Below, one piece after another: positions 51,553 through 60,712 of a stretch of DNA of 64,000 nt. The position numbers and the translations under genes are program-made. The stretch lies in the NCBI GenBank assembly GCA_026398275.1, contig JAPLTF010000060.1:62001-126000 (forward strand). Direction: 5' to 3'. How positions within the stretch are numbered: the first letter of the stretch is position 1; each line of letters starts with the position of its first letter. This DNA comes from Verrucomicrobiota bacterium (GTDB taxonomy: Bacteria > Verrucomicrobiota > Verrucomicrobiia > Chthoniobacterales > Terrimicrobiaceae). The notes beneath the pieces were generated by a model. It had not been told where the DNA came from. It was given only the letters and a program-made list of their open reading frames with translations, and did not search any database.

Positions 51553-53967
51553 TTAATCGATGCAAATATCCAACGAAGTTTTGCCTGCGGGTAAATCCCA
51601 GAGACGACACGCCGGCAGCAGGGGATTGCCGAGCGAAACGGCGGACTCACCCGAGGGGACGGCCAACGTCCAAGGACGAACGATCTCGCGCCCGGAAAAC
51701 TGGAGTTCCAACTTTGAGCCAGTCAGTTTGTGGGAGACGCTCACATCCTCGCCCGGTTCACTGACGAGTGTCTCACCAGCAGAACCGGGATAATACAGGA
51801 GCGTGATCGGTCCGTTCACAGCATCACCCGTGTGCAGGCGCTGCGGTCCCAGCGGGATAATGGCACCCGCCCGCACATAGACCGGGCACTGGTGCAGGGA
51901 ACCTTCCCAGGTGATCCACTGGCCCGGCGAGTCAATGGGCTGGCCGTCCGACAGCCCATACCACTTGCCGGCTGGCAGATAGACCCTGCGACTGTTGCCC
52001 GGCGCGAGCACCGGCGCAATAAGAAGATCCTCGCCAAAGTAGAACTGGTCATTTAGCTCGCGGACATTCAGGTCATCCTGGTTCACGAGCGCCATCGGGC
52101 GCATCATCGGCAATCCGTCCGCGCACGCCCGCCTGGCCTGCGCATAGATATACGGCAGCAGGCGGTAGCGCAGGTCGATCCAGTCGCGCACAATCCCTTC
52201 CGCTTCCTCTCCGTAATTCCACGGTTCGACGGGGAACCCGCTATGGTAGCGCATGTGGGTGTTAAAGACCCCAAACTGCGTCCAGCGAATATACAGCTCC
52301 GGCGTGGGCACCCCGGTGATGCCCGCGATGTCCGAACTCCAGAACGTGAACCCCGACATTCCGAGATTCAGCGCGGCAACAATCTGCGCTGCGAGATTTG
52401 GGAAATTGGAGGTCGCATCCCCGCCCCAGTGCAGCGGATGTCGCTGAGAACCAGCCCACGCCGAGCGCGCCCAGACGAGGCCGTCGCCAGTCGCTTCCTT
52501 GGTGTATTCAAAGACCGCCTGATTATACAGGAACGGATACATGTTGTGCATGAAGCGTCCGCTGCCGCCGGCAAACTGCCCGTCGATCGGCGCCTCTTCG
52601 CCGAAATCCGTCTTGATCACCGCCGCCCCCAGGGCGAAGAGCCGCAAGAATTCCTTGCGCATCACCTCGACCGCTTCGGGTTTGCTGTAGTCGATGACCG
52701 TCTCTGCGAAATCTGACCCCGAAGCATAAACGTTCTGCTTGGCCAGACGCGGATAGAGGCTCGACCGCTTCTCGACGTAGGGAAGCTGCCACAGGCAGAT
52801 GCGAACGCCCTGGTCGCGCAGACGGCGCATAAACGCGGCCGGATCGGGAAACCCCTCGGGGTTAAATTCCAGGTTGCAGATGTAGTTCTCCTTGTCCATC
52901 CACCCGGGATCGAGGTTCACGACATCAACGCCGATCTTATGGTCCCGGAGTTTGTTGACGACACCCTCAACCTCCTCCGCGCTGCCATAGGTGCAGCGGC
53001 TCATCCACATCCCGAACGACCAGTGCGGCGGCAGGGATGCCCGGCCGGTCAGCCCAGTGTAGCGGCGCAGGACATCGGTCATCTGCGGGCCGTGAATGAT
53101 GTAATACTCCAAGCGATCCTCATCGAAGCAGACGGTGTGCTTCATGGAGGTCTTCGATCCGACCAACGCGCGCCCGGTGCCTGCCGTGTCGAAGTAAACG
53201 CCGTAGCCTTTGGAGGAAATGAAGAACGGGATGTTTTTGTAAGTGCGCTCGGTGGTCGTGCCCAGCGCATCGCCATGCGAGAGATTGAGCTCGGTGCCGT
53301 TGTGACCAAAGGTGCGGAAGCGCTCGCCATAGCCATAAATCGCCTCGTCTTGCGCCAGATCGAACGACGTGGTGAACAGCGATCGGTCGTCCTTCCCGGA
53401 AGTGACATGGGCGAGCCCCGGATCGTCATTCTGGGAAAAGGCATTTCCCTCGGGGCCATCAACTGCGCAGACCGGCGCGCCGTCCAGCGTGTTGATCTCC
53501 AGACGATACGGGCTGAGGAAGACCCGCGCCCGGAGCTGGGCCGAGCAGCAATCCACAAACGGCGTCGGCTCCTCAACCGTTTGGAACCCGCGCTTCTTCC
53601 CCATGTCGCGCAGGCAATGCAGCGGGGCCTCGCCGGTCTGCGCGGTCACCTCGCGCAATGCCTCGGGACGCTTCAGTAAAAACGGCAACGCTTGAGTGCC
53701 CTGGTCTTCTATGCCACGCAGACTCACGCGCAGGATCGAGGGATCCACCCATTCAAGGGTCAGGCGCAGCGCCTCACGCGTGCCCTGATCGATCATCTTG
53801 CTCGAGAGCGCCCCCTTGCTGTCGGTCACGGCCGGCCGGAGCCCTCTGGCCTCGCAGGAGAATTTGAACCGGCCTTCGTTGAGCCCTTCGAATTTCACGG
53901 TTTCAACGCGATGGAAAATCGAGGCCTCATCCTCCAGTAGAAATGCTTTTGATCTTAACTTACTCAT
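51553..53967 (-). CDS. GH31 alpha-xylosidase-like enzyme
   Basis: An 804-residue GH31 enzyme. The catalytic nucleophile Asp454 lies in the motif IKTDFGEEAP, which resembles YicI-type alpha-xylosidases (KTDFGE), and the acid/base Asp517 lies in HWGGDATSNF. The N-terminal sandwich ends at DEAIYGYGERFRTFG, and the barrel contains LDPGWMDKENYICNLEFNPEGFPDP and LWQLPYVEK. The C-terminal sandwiches (YLPAGKWYGLSDG) complete the family layout. There is no signal peptide. It probably removes alpha-xylose from oligosaccharides such as xyloglucan fragments. The start at 53967 gives a normal GH31 N-terminus. Confidence 0.9.
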   Translation of the reverse strand: MSKLRSKAFLLEDEASIFHRVETVKFEGLNEGRFKFSCEARGLRPAVTDSKGALSSKMIDQGTREALRLTLEWVDPSILRVSLRGIEDQGTQALPFLLKRPEALREVTAQTGEAPLHCLRDMGKKRGFQTVEEPTPFVDCCSAQLRARVFLSPYRLEINTLDGAPVCAVDGPEGNAFSQNDDPGLAHVTSGKDDRSLFTTSFDLAQDEAIYGYGERFRTFGHNGTELNLSHGDALGTTTERTYKNIPFFISSKGYGVYFDTAGTGRALVGSKTSMKHTVCFDEDRLEYYIIHGPQMTDVLRRYTGLTGRASLPPHWSFGMWMSRCTYGSAEEVEGVVNKLRDHKIGVDVVNLDPGWMDKENYICNLEFNPEGFPDPAAFMRRLRDQGVRICLWQLPYVEKRSSLYPRLAKQNVYASGSDFAETVIDYSKPEAVEVMRKEFLRLFALGAAVIKTDFGEEAPIDGQFAGGSGRFMHNMYPFLYNQAVFEYTKEATGDGLVWARSAWAGSQRHPLHWGGDATSNFPNLAAQIVAALNLGMSGFTFWSSDIAGITGVPTPELYIRWTQFGVFNTHMRYHSGFPVEPWNYGEEAEGIVRDWIDLRYRLLPYIYAQARRACADGLPMMRPMALVNQDDLNVRELNDQFYFGEDLLIAPVLAPGNSRRVYLPAGKWYGLSDGQPIDSPGQWITWEGSLHQCPVYVRAGAIIPLGPQRLHTGDAVNGPITLLYYPGSAGETLVSEPGEDVSVSHKLTGSKLELQFSGREIVRPWTLAVPSGESAVSLGNPLLPACRLWDLPAGKTSLDICID

Positions 53968-54053
53968 GGTGTGTTAGTGTTGATTTGTTTTGGCGCGAGA
54001 GACTTCTCAAGTTCCAGAAAGCAGATGTCGTGTCCCATTCTCAAAGCCTCTCC

Positions 54054-55010
54054 TCAAACGGCGAGGCCGGGAGGTGTTCGTGGTTGAGGTAAAGGTGACT
54101 GCCATTCAATTCCTTCAAATATAAGGACCGCCAGTTCCATCGGCGCGAGGCGGCACGGCAACAGACAGCGTCCCTGGCTGTCCCATTCGGCTTCGAGCGG
54201 CGTCTCCTCGAGACGGCCTGTTTCATTGAGCCGGTGGATCCGGCCAGGCATGGCGTCGGGCGCAACCTGAACCGGCAGGGCGTCGTAGGTGTCGGTGGAC
54301 AGGTTGACAATGCCCATGACCAGGCGGTCATCCAGAGTGCGATTGAGAATGGTCCAGAGATACGGCGCTCCATGGCTCATGGTCAAAGGCAGGGGCCGAC
54401 GGGCTACCCAGGCGAATGTCTCGCGAAACTCCTCGCCCCGCATTAGGTTTTCGATCAGGTGGCGGTCACCCTGTCCCGCGAACGCCAGCACGGCGAAGCG
54501 CTCACCAGCCTGGTTTTCGGTGAGCAGCAGGGCAGGGCCGATCTCCGTCCGCCGAAAGTTGCGGATGACCGATGCGGCGCGCCCGCGTCCGGTGATATCC
54601 TTCAGCAGACGCCAGTCGCCATCCGCGACCAGCGGCCGCAGTGGAAAAAAGCGCCCGTGCAGGCGCGGGCTGATCCCTGGATCGACAAACTCCTCGAACC
54701 CGAGATCGTCCAGCGGAATGGGGTCGCCGACGCGCACGCCGATGCGTTCGGCCTGGCCGCGCAGCGCCAGCGCTTCCGCGGCCTTGGCATCCAGCACCGC
54801 TCCGCGGCGCAGTAGCGCATCGAGTTCGGCATCGTCGAGCCCGAGCACGTCGTCGCCGGAAAGGAACAGCCACGGCGACGGCCCGGAATGGGTTATGGGG
54901 GGTCCCAGACAGGGCAGCAGCCCGGCGATCGGCTTCTTGTCCAGCCACTCGCCCGGGGAATCCCCGGCGTCGGCGGACACACGATTCAGCAGCGGGTTGT
55001 TCGGCCGCAT
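54054..55010 (-). pseudogene. 5'-truncated glycan-enzyme gene (C-terminal domains only)
   Basis: A 318-codon frame that looks like the C-terminal half of a larger protein. It begins directly in a GATase-like domain (PWLFLSGDDVLGLDDAELDALLRRGAVLDAKAAEALALRG) and continues into beta-rich domains (VNLSTDTYDALPVQV, then LLPCRLAPMELAVLIFEG) seen at the ends of GH42-like and related enzymes. No catalytic barrel precedes it, and no ribosome-binding motif is seen before the ATG at 55010. It lies seven bases after the DUF5696-like gene. I infer loss of the 5' part, but a standalone accessory protein cannot be ruled out. Confidence 0.5.
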
Positions 55011-55017
55011 TTTCTGG

Positions 55018-57282
55018 TCACGCGAAGTCCTTGCCGATCATCTTGCCGAATTCGCTCGTGGCCTTGCCGGCCGTCATGACGACCCCTTCGCGCGGACGTC
55101 CGTCCGGCCACTTCGAGCCATCGGGGCAAATTGCGGGCGGGCGGTCACACAGCGCCGGATCTTCTTCGATGAAGATCTCGGCCTTGGCCGAGTCGCCGGG
55201 CTTCGCCAGGAAACTCCGCCCGGGCAGCGATCGTCCGCCGGCCTTGGCGGCCGCACGGCCATGGTTGACATACACCAGGGTGCCGTCGGAATAGCGTGTG
55301 GTCGTGACCTCGCCGGTCTGCTGGTAATCCTCCATGAACTCGAACTGCAGCCAGCCCATCTTCTCCACCAGCGTCCGGTATTCGAAGACGTGCAGGTCGT
55401 CCCATTGCGGCTGCGGCCCGCGCGGCTCCTCGCACGGCTTGCTGCCCGTGGCGACCAGTTTCAGGATGGCATCCCAGTAGTCCTTTTCCCCGAGCGCCGT
55501 GTTGTCGATGCCGTGCAGGATGATTCCGTGGAAAACGATCAACTGAAGAGGAACGGTCTCATCGGCCAGGCCGCGGGCGCACATTTCCGAACCGCGCGCC
55601 AGATGTTCGGCGGTCGGCGTGGCGTGGGCGCGAGCCATCATGTCCACTTGGTCCAGCACCGGAGCGATGACGGATTCCGCCCGCGCACTGCCGAACATCT
55701 CCTTCGCGGTGCCCAGGTATTTCCGGATGGCGTCGAGGTAGCCGCGCCGGGTGAGCGGGTGCTTCGGATGATAGCAGCGGAAGAGGATGCCGATCATGAA
55801 ATCGGTGTAGAGCCCCCCGGTGAGGCCCAGCTCCTTGAGCCTTGTCAGCGTCTTGGAAACAAAGGCCGGGCCGGCTACCGTCGGGCAGGCAGCGTAGTCG
55901 TCCCCGCCGGGGCCGGAGCTTTCGTAGAACATCGCGCCGTCGCGGTCCCGCATCACATGCTCGGCCAGAAAATCGGGCGCGGGCCGGTTGTAGGTGCGGA
56001 TGTTGACATGCACCGAACTGCGGTAGTCGAGTTCCTTGATCGTCGCCAGCAGGCGCTTGAACCCTTCCTCCCCGCCCACCTTCGGCTCCAGCGGGAAATA
56101 GGTCGGATAGTTGCCGTCGTGTCCCTCGCTGTTCGCGCCCACGATCTGCACCTGAAGCTTCTCGATACCCGCCTTTTTCCAGCGGCGCAGTTCCTCGCAC
56201 AGTTTGTCGCAGTCGATATAGACATCCAGGATTCCCTTGCCGTCGGGATTCGGGTTGTTGATGTAGTAGTAGCGCTTGAGGGCCAGCATCGGTCGCATCC
56301 ACGAGGCGCCGGTGAGATAAGCGGTGCTCTCCGAGGCTGCAGCCTTCTGGCGCAGCGTGGGAATCCCCTCGCGCTCGATCAGCAGCCCGCGATAGTGGCT
56401 GCCGAACGTGGCGTAGTTGAGACCCTTCTGATGGAAGAACGTGAAGACCATTTTGCGATCCTCCTCGACCCGCTGGTCGTGCGAATGCTCGCGGTAATGG
56501 AACCGGCCCCAGGCGCCGCAGAGCTTCTCCTTTCCGCGATTGGCCGCCGTGACCACCGCCACATCGCAGTCGCCGTGCTTGAATGGCACATGTGCCGCCC
56601 AGCCCGTGTCGCCGACAATCGTTCCCCACAGCGGGTAGCCGATCAGGTCGCGCCAGGCCCCCTGGTAGCCGTAGCACATGGCGCTGTAGATCTGCGAGGA
56701 TTCGGGGTCAGGCGCCAAGCCGCCCATCTCCTGCACATGCGCTGCGCCACCATCCCCCGCCACTGCACTCGCCATGCGCTCCGCGCGGTCTGCGCGATCG
56801 GCAAAAGAACGGATTGCTCCTCCGAAATGCGGCAGCACCAGATGTCCCTCGGCACCGCGCGGGCGGCCACCGAAGAGCGGGAAGCAATCCAGGCTGATCA
56901 CCTCGGTGCCCTTTTCACCGGCGAGGTTCCAGCCGGACTCGGGGATCGTCACGCTCAGCTCGTGGCCCTGCAACGTGAAGATCACGTCGAAGCCGAGGTT
57001 CAGCCCGGTAAACTCCACGCGGGCCGCGGCGCGCACCTCGGATTCCTTGCGAAGTTCAATGCGGCAATCGCTGGCCGGGTTGGCGCCGTATTGCGTCTTG
57101 CTCAGATCGACGCCGCGCGAGGAATACCAGCGGTAATGCTGGTTGCCGTTGTCGTAGGTCTGCAGGTCGAACCCGGCACCGGGAGTCGCCCACACCGCGC
57201 CGCTGCGCTTGTCGGTCACCTTCAGCGCCAGGCTCAGGTCATCGAGTTCAACGGTCAATTGGTCATTGGATAGTGTCGTCAT
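55018..57282 (-). CDS. Putative glycoside hydrolase, DUF5696-like
   Basis: A 754-residue protein without signal peptide. The N-terminal sandwich (about 1-230) has the galactose-mutarotase-like opening LTVELDDLSLALKVTDKRSGAVW, and a TIM-barrel-like middle (about 320-600) contains LQVQIVGANSEGHDGNYPTYFP, SVHVNIRTYNRPAPDFLAEHV and GGLYTDFMIG, with a likely catalytic Asp. The overall look is similar to DUF5696/GH101-GH129-like proteins, but I cannot settle the family. I chose the ATG at 57282 because the putative promoter lies just before it. A longer start at 57330 would have almost no leader. As the first gene after that promoter it may begin the main operon. Confidence 0.6.
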   Translation of the reverse strand: MTTLSNDQLTVELDDLSLALKVTDKRSGAVWATPGAGFDLQTYDNGNQHYRWYSSRGVDLSKTQYGANPASDCRIELRKESEVRAAARVEFTGLNLGFDVIFTLQGHELSVTIPESGWNLAGEKGTEVISLDCFPLFGGRPRGAEGHLVLPHFGGAIRSFADRADRAERMASAVAGDGGAAHVQEMGGLAPDPESSQIYSAMCYGYQGAWRDLIGYPLWGTIVGDTGWAAHVPFKHGDCDVAVVTAANRGKEKLCGAWGRFHYREHSHDQRVEEDRKMVFTFFHQKGLNYATFGSHYRGLLIEREGIPTLRQKAAASESTAYLTGASWMRPMLALKRYYYINNPNPDGKGILDVYIDCDKLCEELRRWKKAGIEKLQVQIVGANSEGHDGNYPTYFPLEPKVGGEEGFKRLLATIKELDYRSSVHVNIRTYNRPAPDFLAEHVMRDRDGAMFYESSGPGGDDYAACPTVAGPAFVSKTLTRLKELGLTGGLYTDFMIGILFRCYHPKHPLTRRGYLDAIRKYLGTAKEMFGSARAESVIAPVLDQVDMMARAHATPTAEHLARGSEMCARGLADETVPLQLIVFHGIILHGIDNTALGEKDYWDAILKLVATGSKPCEEPRGPQPQWDDLHVFEYRTLVEKMGWLQFEFMEDYQQTGEVTTTRYSDGTLVYVNHGRAAAKAGGRSLPGRSFLAKPGDSAKAEIFIEEDPALCDRPPAICPDGSKWPDGRPREGVVMTAGKATSEFGKMIGKDFA

Positions 57283-57449
57283 GGATTTTTGTGATGGATT
57301 TTGGAGAGGATCGCTTTGATCAGAGTTCATTTGTGACAGGAGATGAAATCCCGTCAATGAAGATATTCACCAACACATAACTATATTCATTAGTGAGGAG
57401 ACACTTTAAATCGTTTTTTGGAACGGGGGAGGCTCCCGGCAGCAAAGAA
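57283..57449 (-). promoter_or_regulatory. Promoter region of the main glycan operon
   Basis: On the minus strand the motif TTCATTGAC (57361-57353) gives a TTGACG -35 candidate, and ACAAAT 17 bases later is a -10 candidate, placing the start of transcription some 40 bases before the ATG at 57282. Just upstream, the heptamer ATATTCA (plus-strand reading) is repeated directly at 57363 and 57383, a 20-base spacing. The other operon's promoter (near 63185) has the same layout. Confidence 0.4.
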
Positions 57450-57523
57450 CCCCGGAGCAAGCTCCGGGGCGGCATTTAAGAATATGATTTCACGACACGA
57501 ACAAAAGCCGAAGCAAGCTTCGG
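57450..57523. repeat. Two related CAAG-loop hairpins
   Basis: Two hairpins with the same loop CAAG occur 38 bases apart: CCCCGGAG-CAAG-CTCCGGGG at 57450-57469 (8-bp stem) and CCGAAG-CAAG-CTTCGG at 57508-57523 (6-bp stem). They differ in stem sequence but keep pairing by compensatory changes and keep the loop, so they look like copies of one repeat family. They lie between the end of the secreted operon (57579) and the main operon promoter, and may end transcription. Confidence 0.55.
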
Positions 57524-57578
57524 GGTATCAGACCCAACGGCAATGAAGGGAATGAACTCATCGCGCTTCTGTTGTTAT

Positions 57579-58931
57579 TTAATCTTGTGTAACCAACTTG
57601 CCCAGAAATCCGGGATTTTGAAACAGGGAGACGGTTTTGGGGGTGCCAAGGATTGCCTCGGGGACCAGCGTGACGCGGCCGGCTTTTCCGGCTCGCGAGC
57701 TGATGACGCCGATGCCCTCGACGCTGCGGCGGAACGACGGGTTTTTTGGTGTCATCACATAGTTGAATCCCTCGGAGGAACTGCCGGTGATCTGGTTGTC
57801 GCCATCCTGTCCGGTGGCGGGCAGAGCCGAAGCCAGCGGGCTGGAAAAGAACCTGCCACGGTTCAACGTGGTCGCGCCGCCAAGCACGATAAGATTGCCT
57901 CCCGCCTTGATGAACTCGTGGATCTGCTCGCAGGCCTTCCATCCCAGAAACCGCGCTTCGACATCCAGCAAAACGAGGTGGGAAAATCCCTTCAGGGAAT
58001 CCGGGGCGAGCATCTCCCGCATCTTGACCAGAGGGGCGCCGCTCATCGGTTGGTTCACGGACATGACCTGGCAGTCAAACCGGGTCTTCAGGGCCGCGAT
58101 CGCCTCCGCGCATTCCATCGAGGCCAGCCCGCCAAGGACCAGAACCCGCGGCTTTTGGAGGCGGATCGGTTCCATTGGGACACCGGGCGCCTGGGAAGGC
58201 TCGCCATTCACCTGAATGTTTCCGATCCAGAAGGAGGCGGTTGCGCCCTGAAGGGCGGGCACATGCAGATAGACATCCGGATCGACGGCCTCTGCGGCAC
58301 CCATGAATCCCAGCTTGTCCACGTCTTTCAAAAGAGGGGCGATCTTGGCAGCGATATCCGGCGGTGCCTGCGCGATTTTTTTTCCATCCACGAGCACTTG
58401 ATAACCCTGTTTTCCGCCGAACAGGAACGTCAGGTGCCGGGGCTTGCCCGGTTCCATGGCAGGGGTTGACAAGTCGGTGCTCACGGCCACCTGGCCGGGC
58501 TGCCGGAGCGGCCTAAAACCGATCTGGATCCCGCCATTGGACTGGACCCGGCATCCCATCTGGATTTCCGCACCAAGAAATGAGAAATCCAGAACCGCCT
58601 TCCCGGAGATCTCCGGGAACATCAGATCGAAGCTCAGTTCGAGAGGCTCGCCATCCGTCTTCACGGGGACAAACCAACCCGGCCGTGCGGGGTCGGAGAA
58701 TCCCGCCCCGAAGCTCCCATAGGCGCGACTGCCCGCCCAGTAGCGGCCCTGAACCTTCTCGACATACATGGGGTTCCACCAATTGAGTTCGGGGAGTGCC
58801 TCCCACGAGACTCCGTTGGAAATGTCCCCATCGGAAAAGTCGTCCGAGAGCACGGACACCCGCTCGCTCGCCGGGCACTCGATCGAAGCAAGGGCGATCA
58901 GGATGCCAAAGAGAAAAAGGGGTCGCTTCAT
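57579..58931 (-). CDS. Secreted LamG-like plus GATase-like domain protein
   Basis: A 450-residue protein with a signal peptide (about 1-22, MKRPLFLFGILIALASIECPAS). A concanavalin-type sandwich covers about 30-235 (DDFSDGDISNGVSWEALPELNWWNP, then RGHLTFLFGGKQGY-like strands). From about 255 it has a class-I-amidotransferase-like or ThuA-like Rossmann domain (PRVLVLGGLASMECAEAIAAL, LVLLDVEARFLG, then FIKAGGNLIVLGGATTLNRG) without a recognisable nucleophile Cys. The start overlaps the upstream gene's stop by four bases. The last domain is shared with the upstream protein. I cannot assign a reaction. Confidence 0.65.
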   Translation of the reverse strand: MKRPLFLFGILIALASIECPASERVSVLSDDFSDGDISNGVSWEALPELNWWNPMYVEKVQGRYWAGSRAYGSFGAGFSDPARPGWFVPVKTDGEPLELSFDLMFPEISGKAVLDFSFLGAEIQMGCRVQSNGGIQIGFRPLRQPGQVAVSTDLSTPAMEPGKPRHLTFLFGGKQGYQVLVDGKKIAQAPPDIAAKIAPLLKDVDKLGFMGAAEAVDPDVYLHVPALQGATASFWIGNIQVNGEPSQAPGVPMEPIRLQKPRVLVLGGLASMECAEAIAALKTRFDCQVMSVNQPMSGAPLVKMREMLAPDSLKGFSHLVLLDVEARFLGWKACEQIHEFIKAGGNLIVLGGATTLNRGRFFSSPLASALPATGQDGDNQITGSSSEGFNYVMTPKNPSFRRSVEGIGVISSRAGKAGRVTLVPEAILGTPKTVSLFQNPGFLGKLVTQD

Positions 58932-60712
58932 GGCTTGGGGATCGCTTTGAGAATGGACTTCAGCACAGTATCCTGGCGGGCGGCGAGCGCGTCGGCGGGA
59001 AGCCCGGACTGGGATGCGCCCAGACCGATCACCTGTCCGGCTGCCGTTTTGGTTGTGAACGTAGAGGCCGGCGCATTTTTCGCATCAAGCCAGGTCGTCC
59101 CCAACGGGGTCATGCCGTCATCAGTTTTCCCGGGGAGGAAAACCATCCCGAATGGGACCGCCGAGGCGGGGGCTTTGGCTGCGGCAAGCGGGGACTGGCT
59201 CCAGGCCACCTGGGCGGAGGCGGTTCCTCCGAGCACAATCATTTGACCGCCTTTCTTCAGAAAAAAACCAAGGTTGAATCTCTGCGTGGGGCTGAGGATG
59301 CCGAGGTCGGCGTTATCGCAAACGATCGTCCGCTGGGCGAGCCAACCCTCGTAGGAAGAGGGAAGATTCGTGAACCCCGCCTCGGTCCCGGTGAATTGCT
59401 CGTAGGCTTCGGAGACCTGATAGCCAGCTCCGCGGAGGCCATCCGCCCAGGCCCGGTCGATGGCAAGAGGGCCATAAATCGCGAGGATCTTCCGTCCGGC
59501 ATCGGCGGCAAAATCCGCATTCTCCGGGATGTTGACCGGCACATGCTGGGCGCGGGCCGTCGCCTTCCAGAGCGGCGGATAGCCGGGAAGCGGCTCGTTT
59601 TTTGGATAGCGCCCGCCACCGAAAAACTCTTCGACGACCGCCACATCCTTCCCGCCATCCCGGACCACGCCGGAAAGGAAGAACGGGGGTTTGATCCCTG
59701 CCGGCAAAGCCGCCGAGGAGGACCCGGCGGGAAGCGGGATCTCGGTCTCGATCACTTTTTCCGTTTTGATATCCCGAAAGCGCGCGAACAAAGAGGGCTT
59801 GCCGGCGGACGCCGCAGCGGGAAGCGCCCGGTCGAACTCGACCGCCTTTTCATCGGATGAGAGGTCGGCGGAAAGCAGGAAGTCCGGCGCGGAAGCCACC
59901 ACCGCGGGCCGGGCCTTGGCAAAGTCGAGCGAGACCTTGGTTTTCCATTCCCCGCCCGGTTGGAGGGTGACGGGGTGATACATCCACTCCGAAGTCGAGG
60001 CAGGCCCCGCCTGATAGAGGGCTTGGATGAAATCGTATTCCATGGAAAAGACTCCGGCATGGCCGGTGCCAGGGTCCACCACGCCGATCCACCCATCAGT
60101 CATGTCGGAGAAGTTCTTCCAGCCCCAACCGGCAGTCTGTTCCATCATCGGAAAGCGCGTGACTCCGGCAACCGAAGGACGGGAGGCGATGTCGTCCGAC
60201 CCGGTCTCGCCCATCTGGAGGATGTTTTGAATCCAGAGCCTCATCGTCCGAATTTCCTTGGTCGGGTTTGCAACCTGATAGGCAACCTCGATGTGAGGAC
60301 GCTGCAGATCGATCCGGTAGGTTTTGGTGACGGTCACTCCCGCCATCAAGGGAAAGGAATTGCCCTTGTATTGGCCTTCGACGGTGCCCCGCAGCGAGAC
60401 CACCACGGCATCGCCCTCCACCCGGGCAGACAGAAGCTCGTAGGGCTTGCTCAGGAGTTCGCCCGGCCATTTTTGCTCGAGGGGGATGTCCTGAAAAAGA
60501 TTAGCTTCCTTCGGGCTCTTCCCTCCTCCGAACTCTTTGTCCTTGAGCGAGGCGATCCGCCCGCCTTTCTGCGGGTCGATCGTGAGTTCGAGGCTTGGCG
60601 TCTTGACCAGCAGGACATGAGCCTGCGGCGGATCGAGATGCGAAATCGTCGCGTCGGCGGCGAGCACCCGGCCCGTCGCGGCAAGCAGGCAGATCAACGG
60701 GAGAGCCTTCAT
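58928..60712 (-). CDS. Secreted beta-sandwich protein with C-terminal GATase-like domain
   Basis: A 594-residue protein with a signal peptide (about 1-18, ending VLAAD). The N-terminal 300 residues form a mutarotase-like sandwich (TPSLELTIDPQKGGRIASLKDKE, then TVTKTYRIDLQRPHIEVAYQV), which is a common carbohydrate-binding fold. The C-terminal 200 residues have a Rossmann-like domain (KILAIYGPLAIDRAWADGL, TIVCDNADLGIL, FLKKGGQMIVLGGTASAQ) homologous to that of the next protein (compare GGNLIVLGGATT). It overlaps both neighbours by ATGA. It is likely a periplasmic or surface glycan-binding or processing factor. The enzymatic role is unknown. Confidence 0.6.
   Translation of the reverse strand: MKALPLICLLAATGRVLAADATISHLDPPQAHVLLVKTPSLELTIDPQKGGRIASLKDKEFGGGKSPKEANLFQDIPLEQKWPGELLSKPYELLSARVEGDAVVVSLRGTVEGQYKGNSFPLMAGVTVTKTYRIDLQRPHIEVAYQVANPTKEIRTMRLWIQNILQMGETGSDDIASRPSVAGVTRFPMMEQTAGWGWKNFSDMTDGWIGVVDPGTGHAGVFSMEYDFIQALYQAGPASTSEWMYHPVTLQPGGEWKTKVSLDFAKARPAVVASAPDFLLSADLSSDEKAVEFDRALPAAASAGKPSLFARFRDIKTEKVIETEIPLPAGSSSAALPAGIKPPFFLSGVVRDGGKDVAVVEEFFGGGRYPKNEPLPGYPPLWKATARAQHVPVNIPENADFAADAGRKILAIYGPLAIDRAWADGLRGAGYQVSEAYEQFTGTEAGFTNLPSSYEGWLAQRTIVCDNADLGILSPTQRFNLGFFLKKGGQMIVLGGTASAQVAWSQSPLAAAKAPASAVPFGMVFLPGKTDDGMTPLGTTWLDAKNAPASTFTTKTAAGQVIGLGASQSGLPADALAARQDTVLKSILKAIPKP

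Noticed and set aside
54289-57273. A 994-codon plus-strand open frame
   Set aside because: It lies antisense to two minus-strand genes, has an Arg/Gly/His-heavy composition without domains, and results from GC-rich codon use on the other strand.
57330-57357. Longer start for the DUF5696-like gene
   Set aside because: It would place the ATG within or at the predicted -10 region and adds residues without pattern. The ATG at 57282 fits the promoter spacing better.
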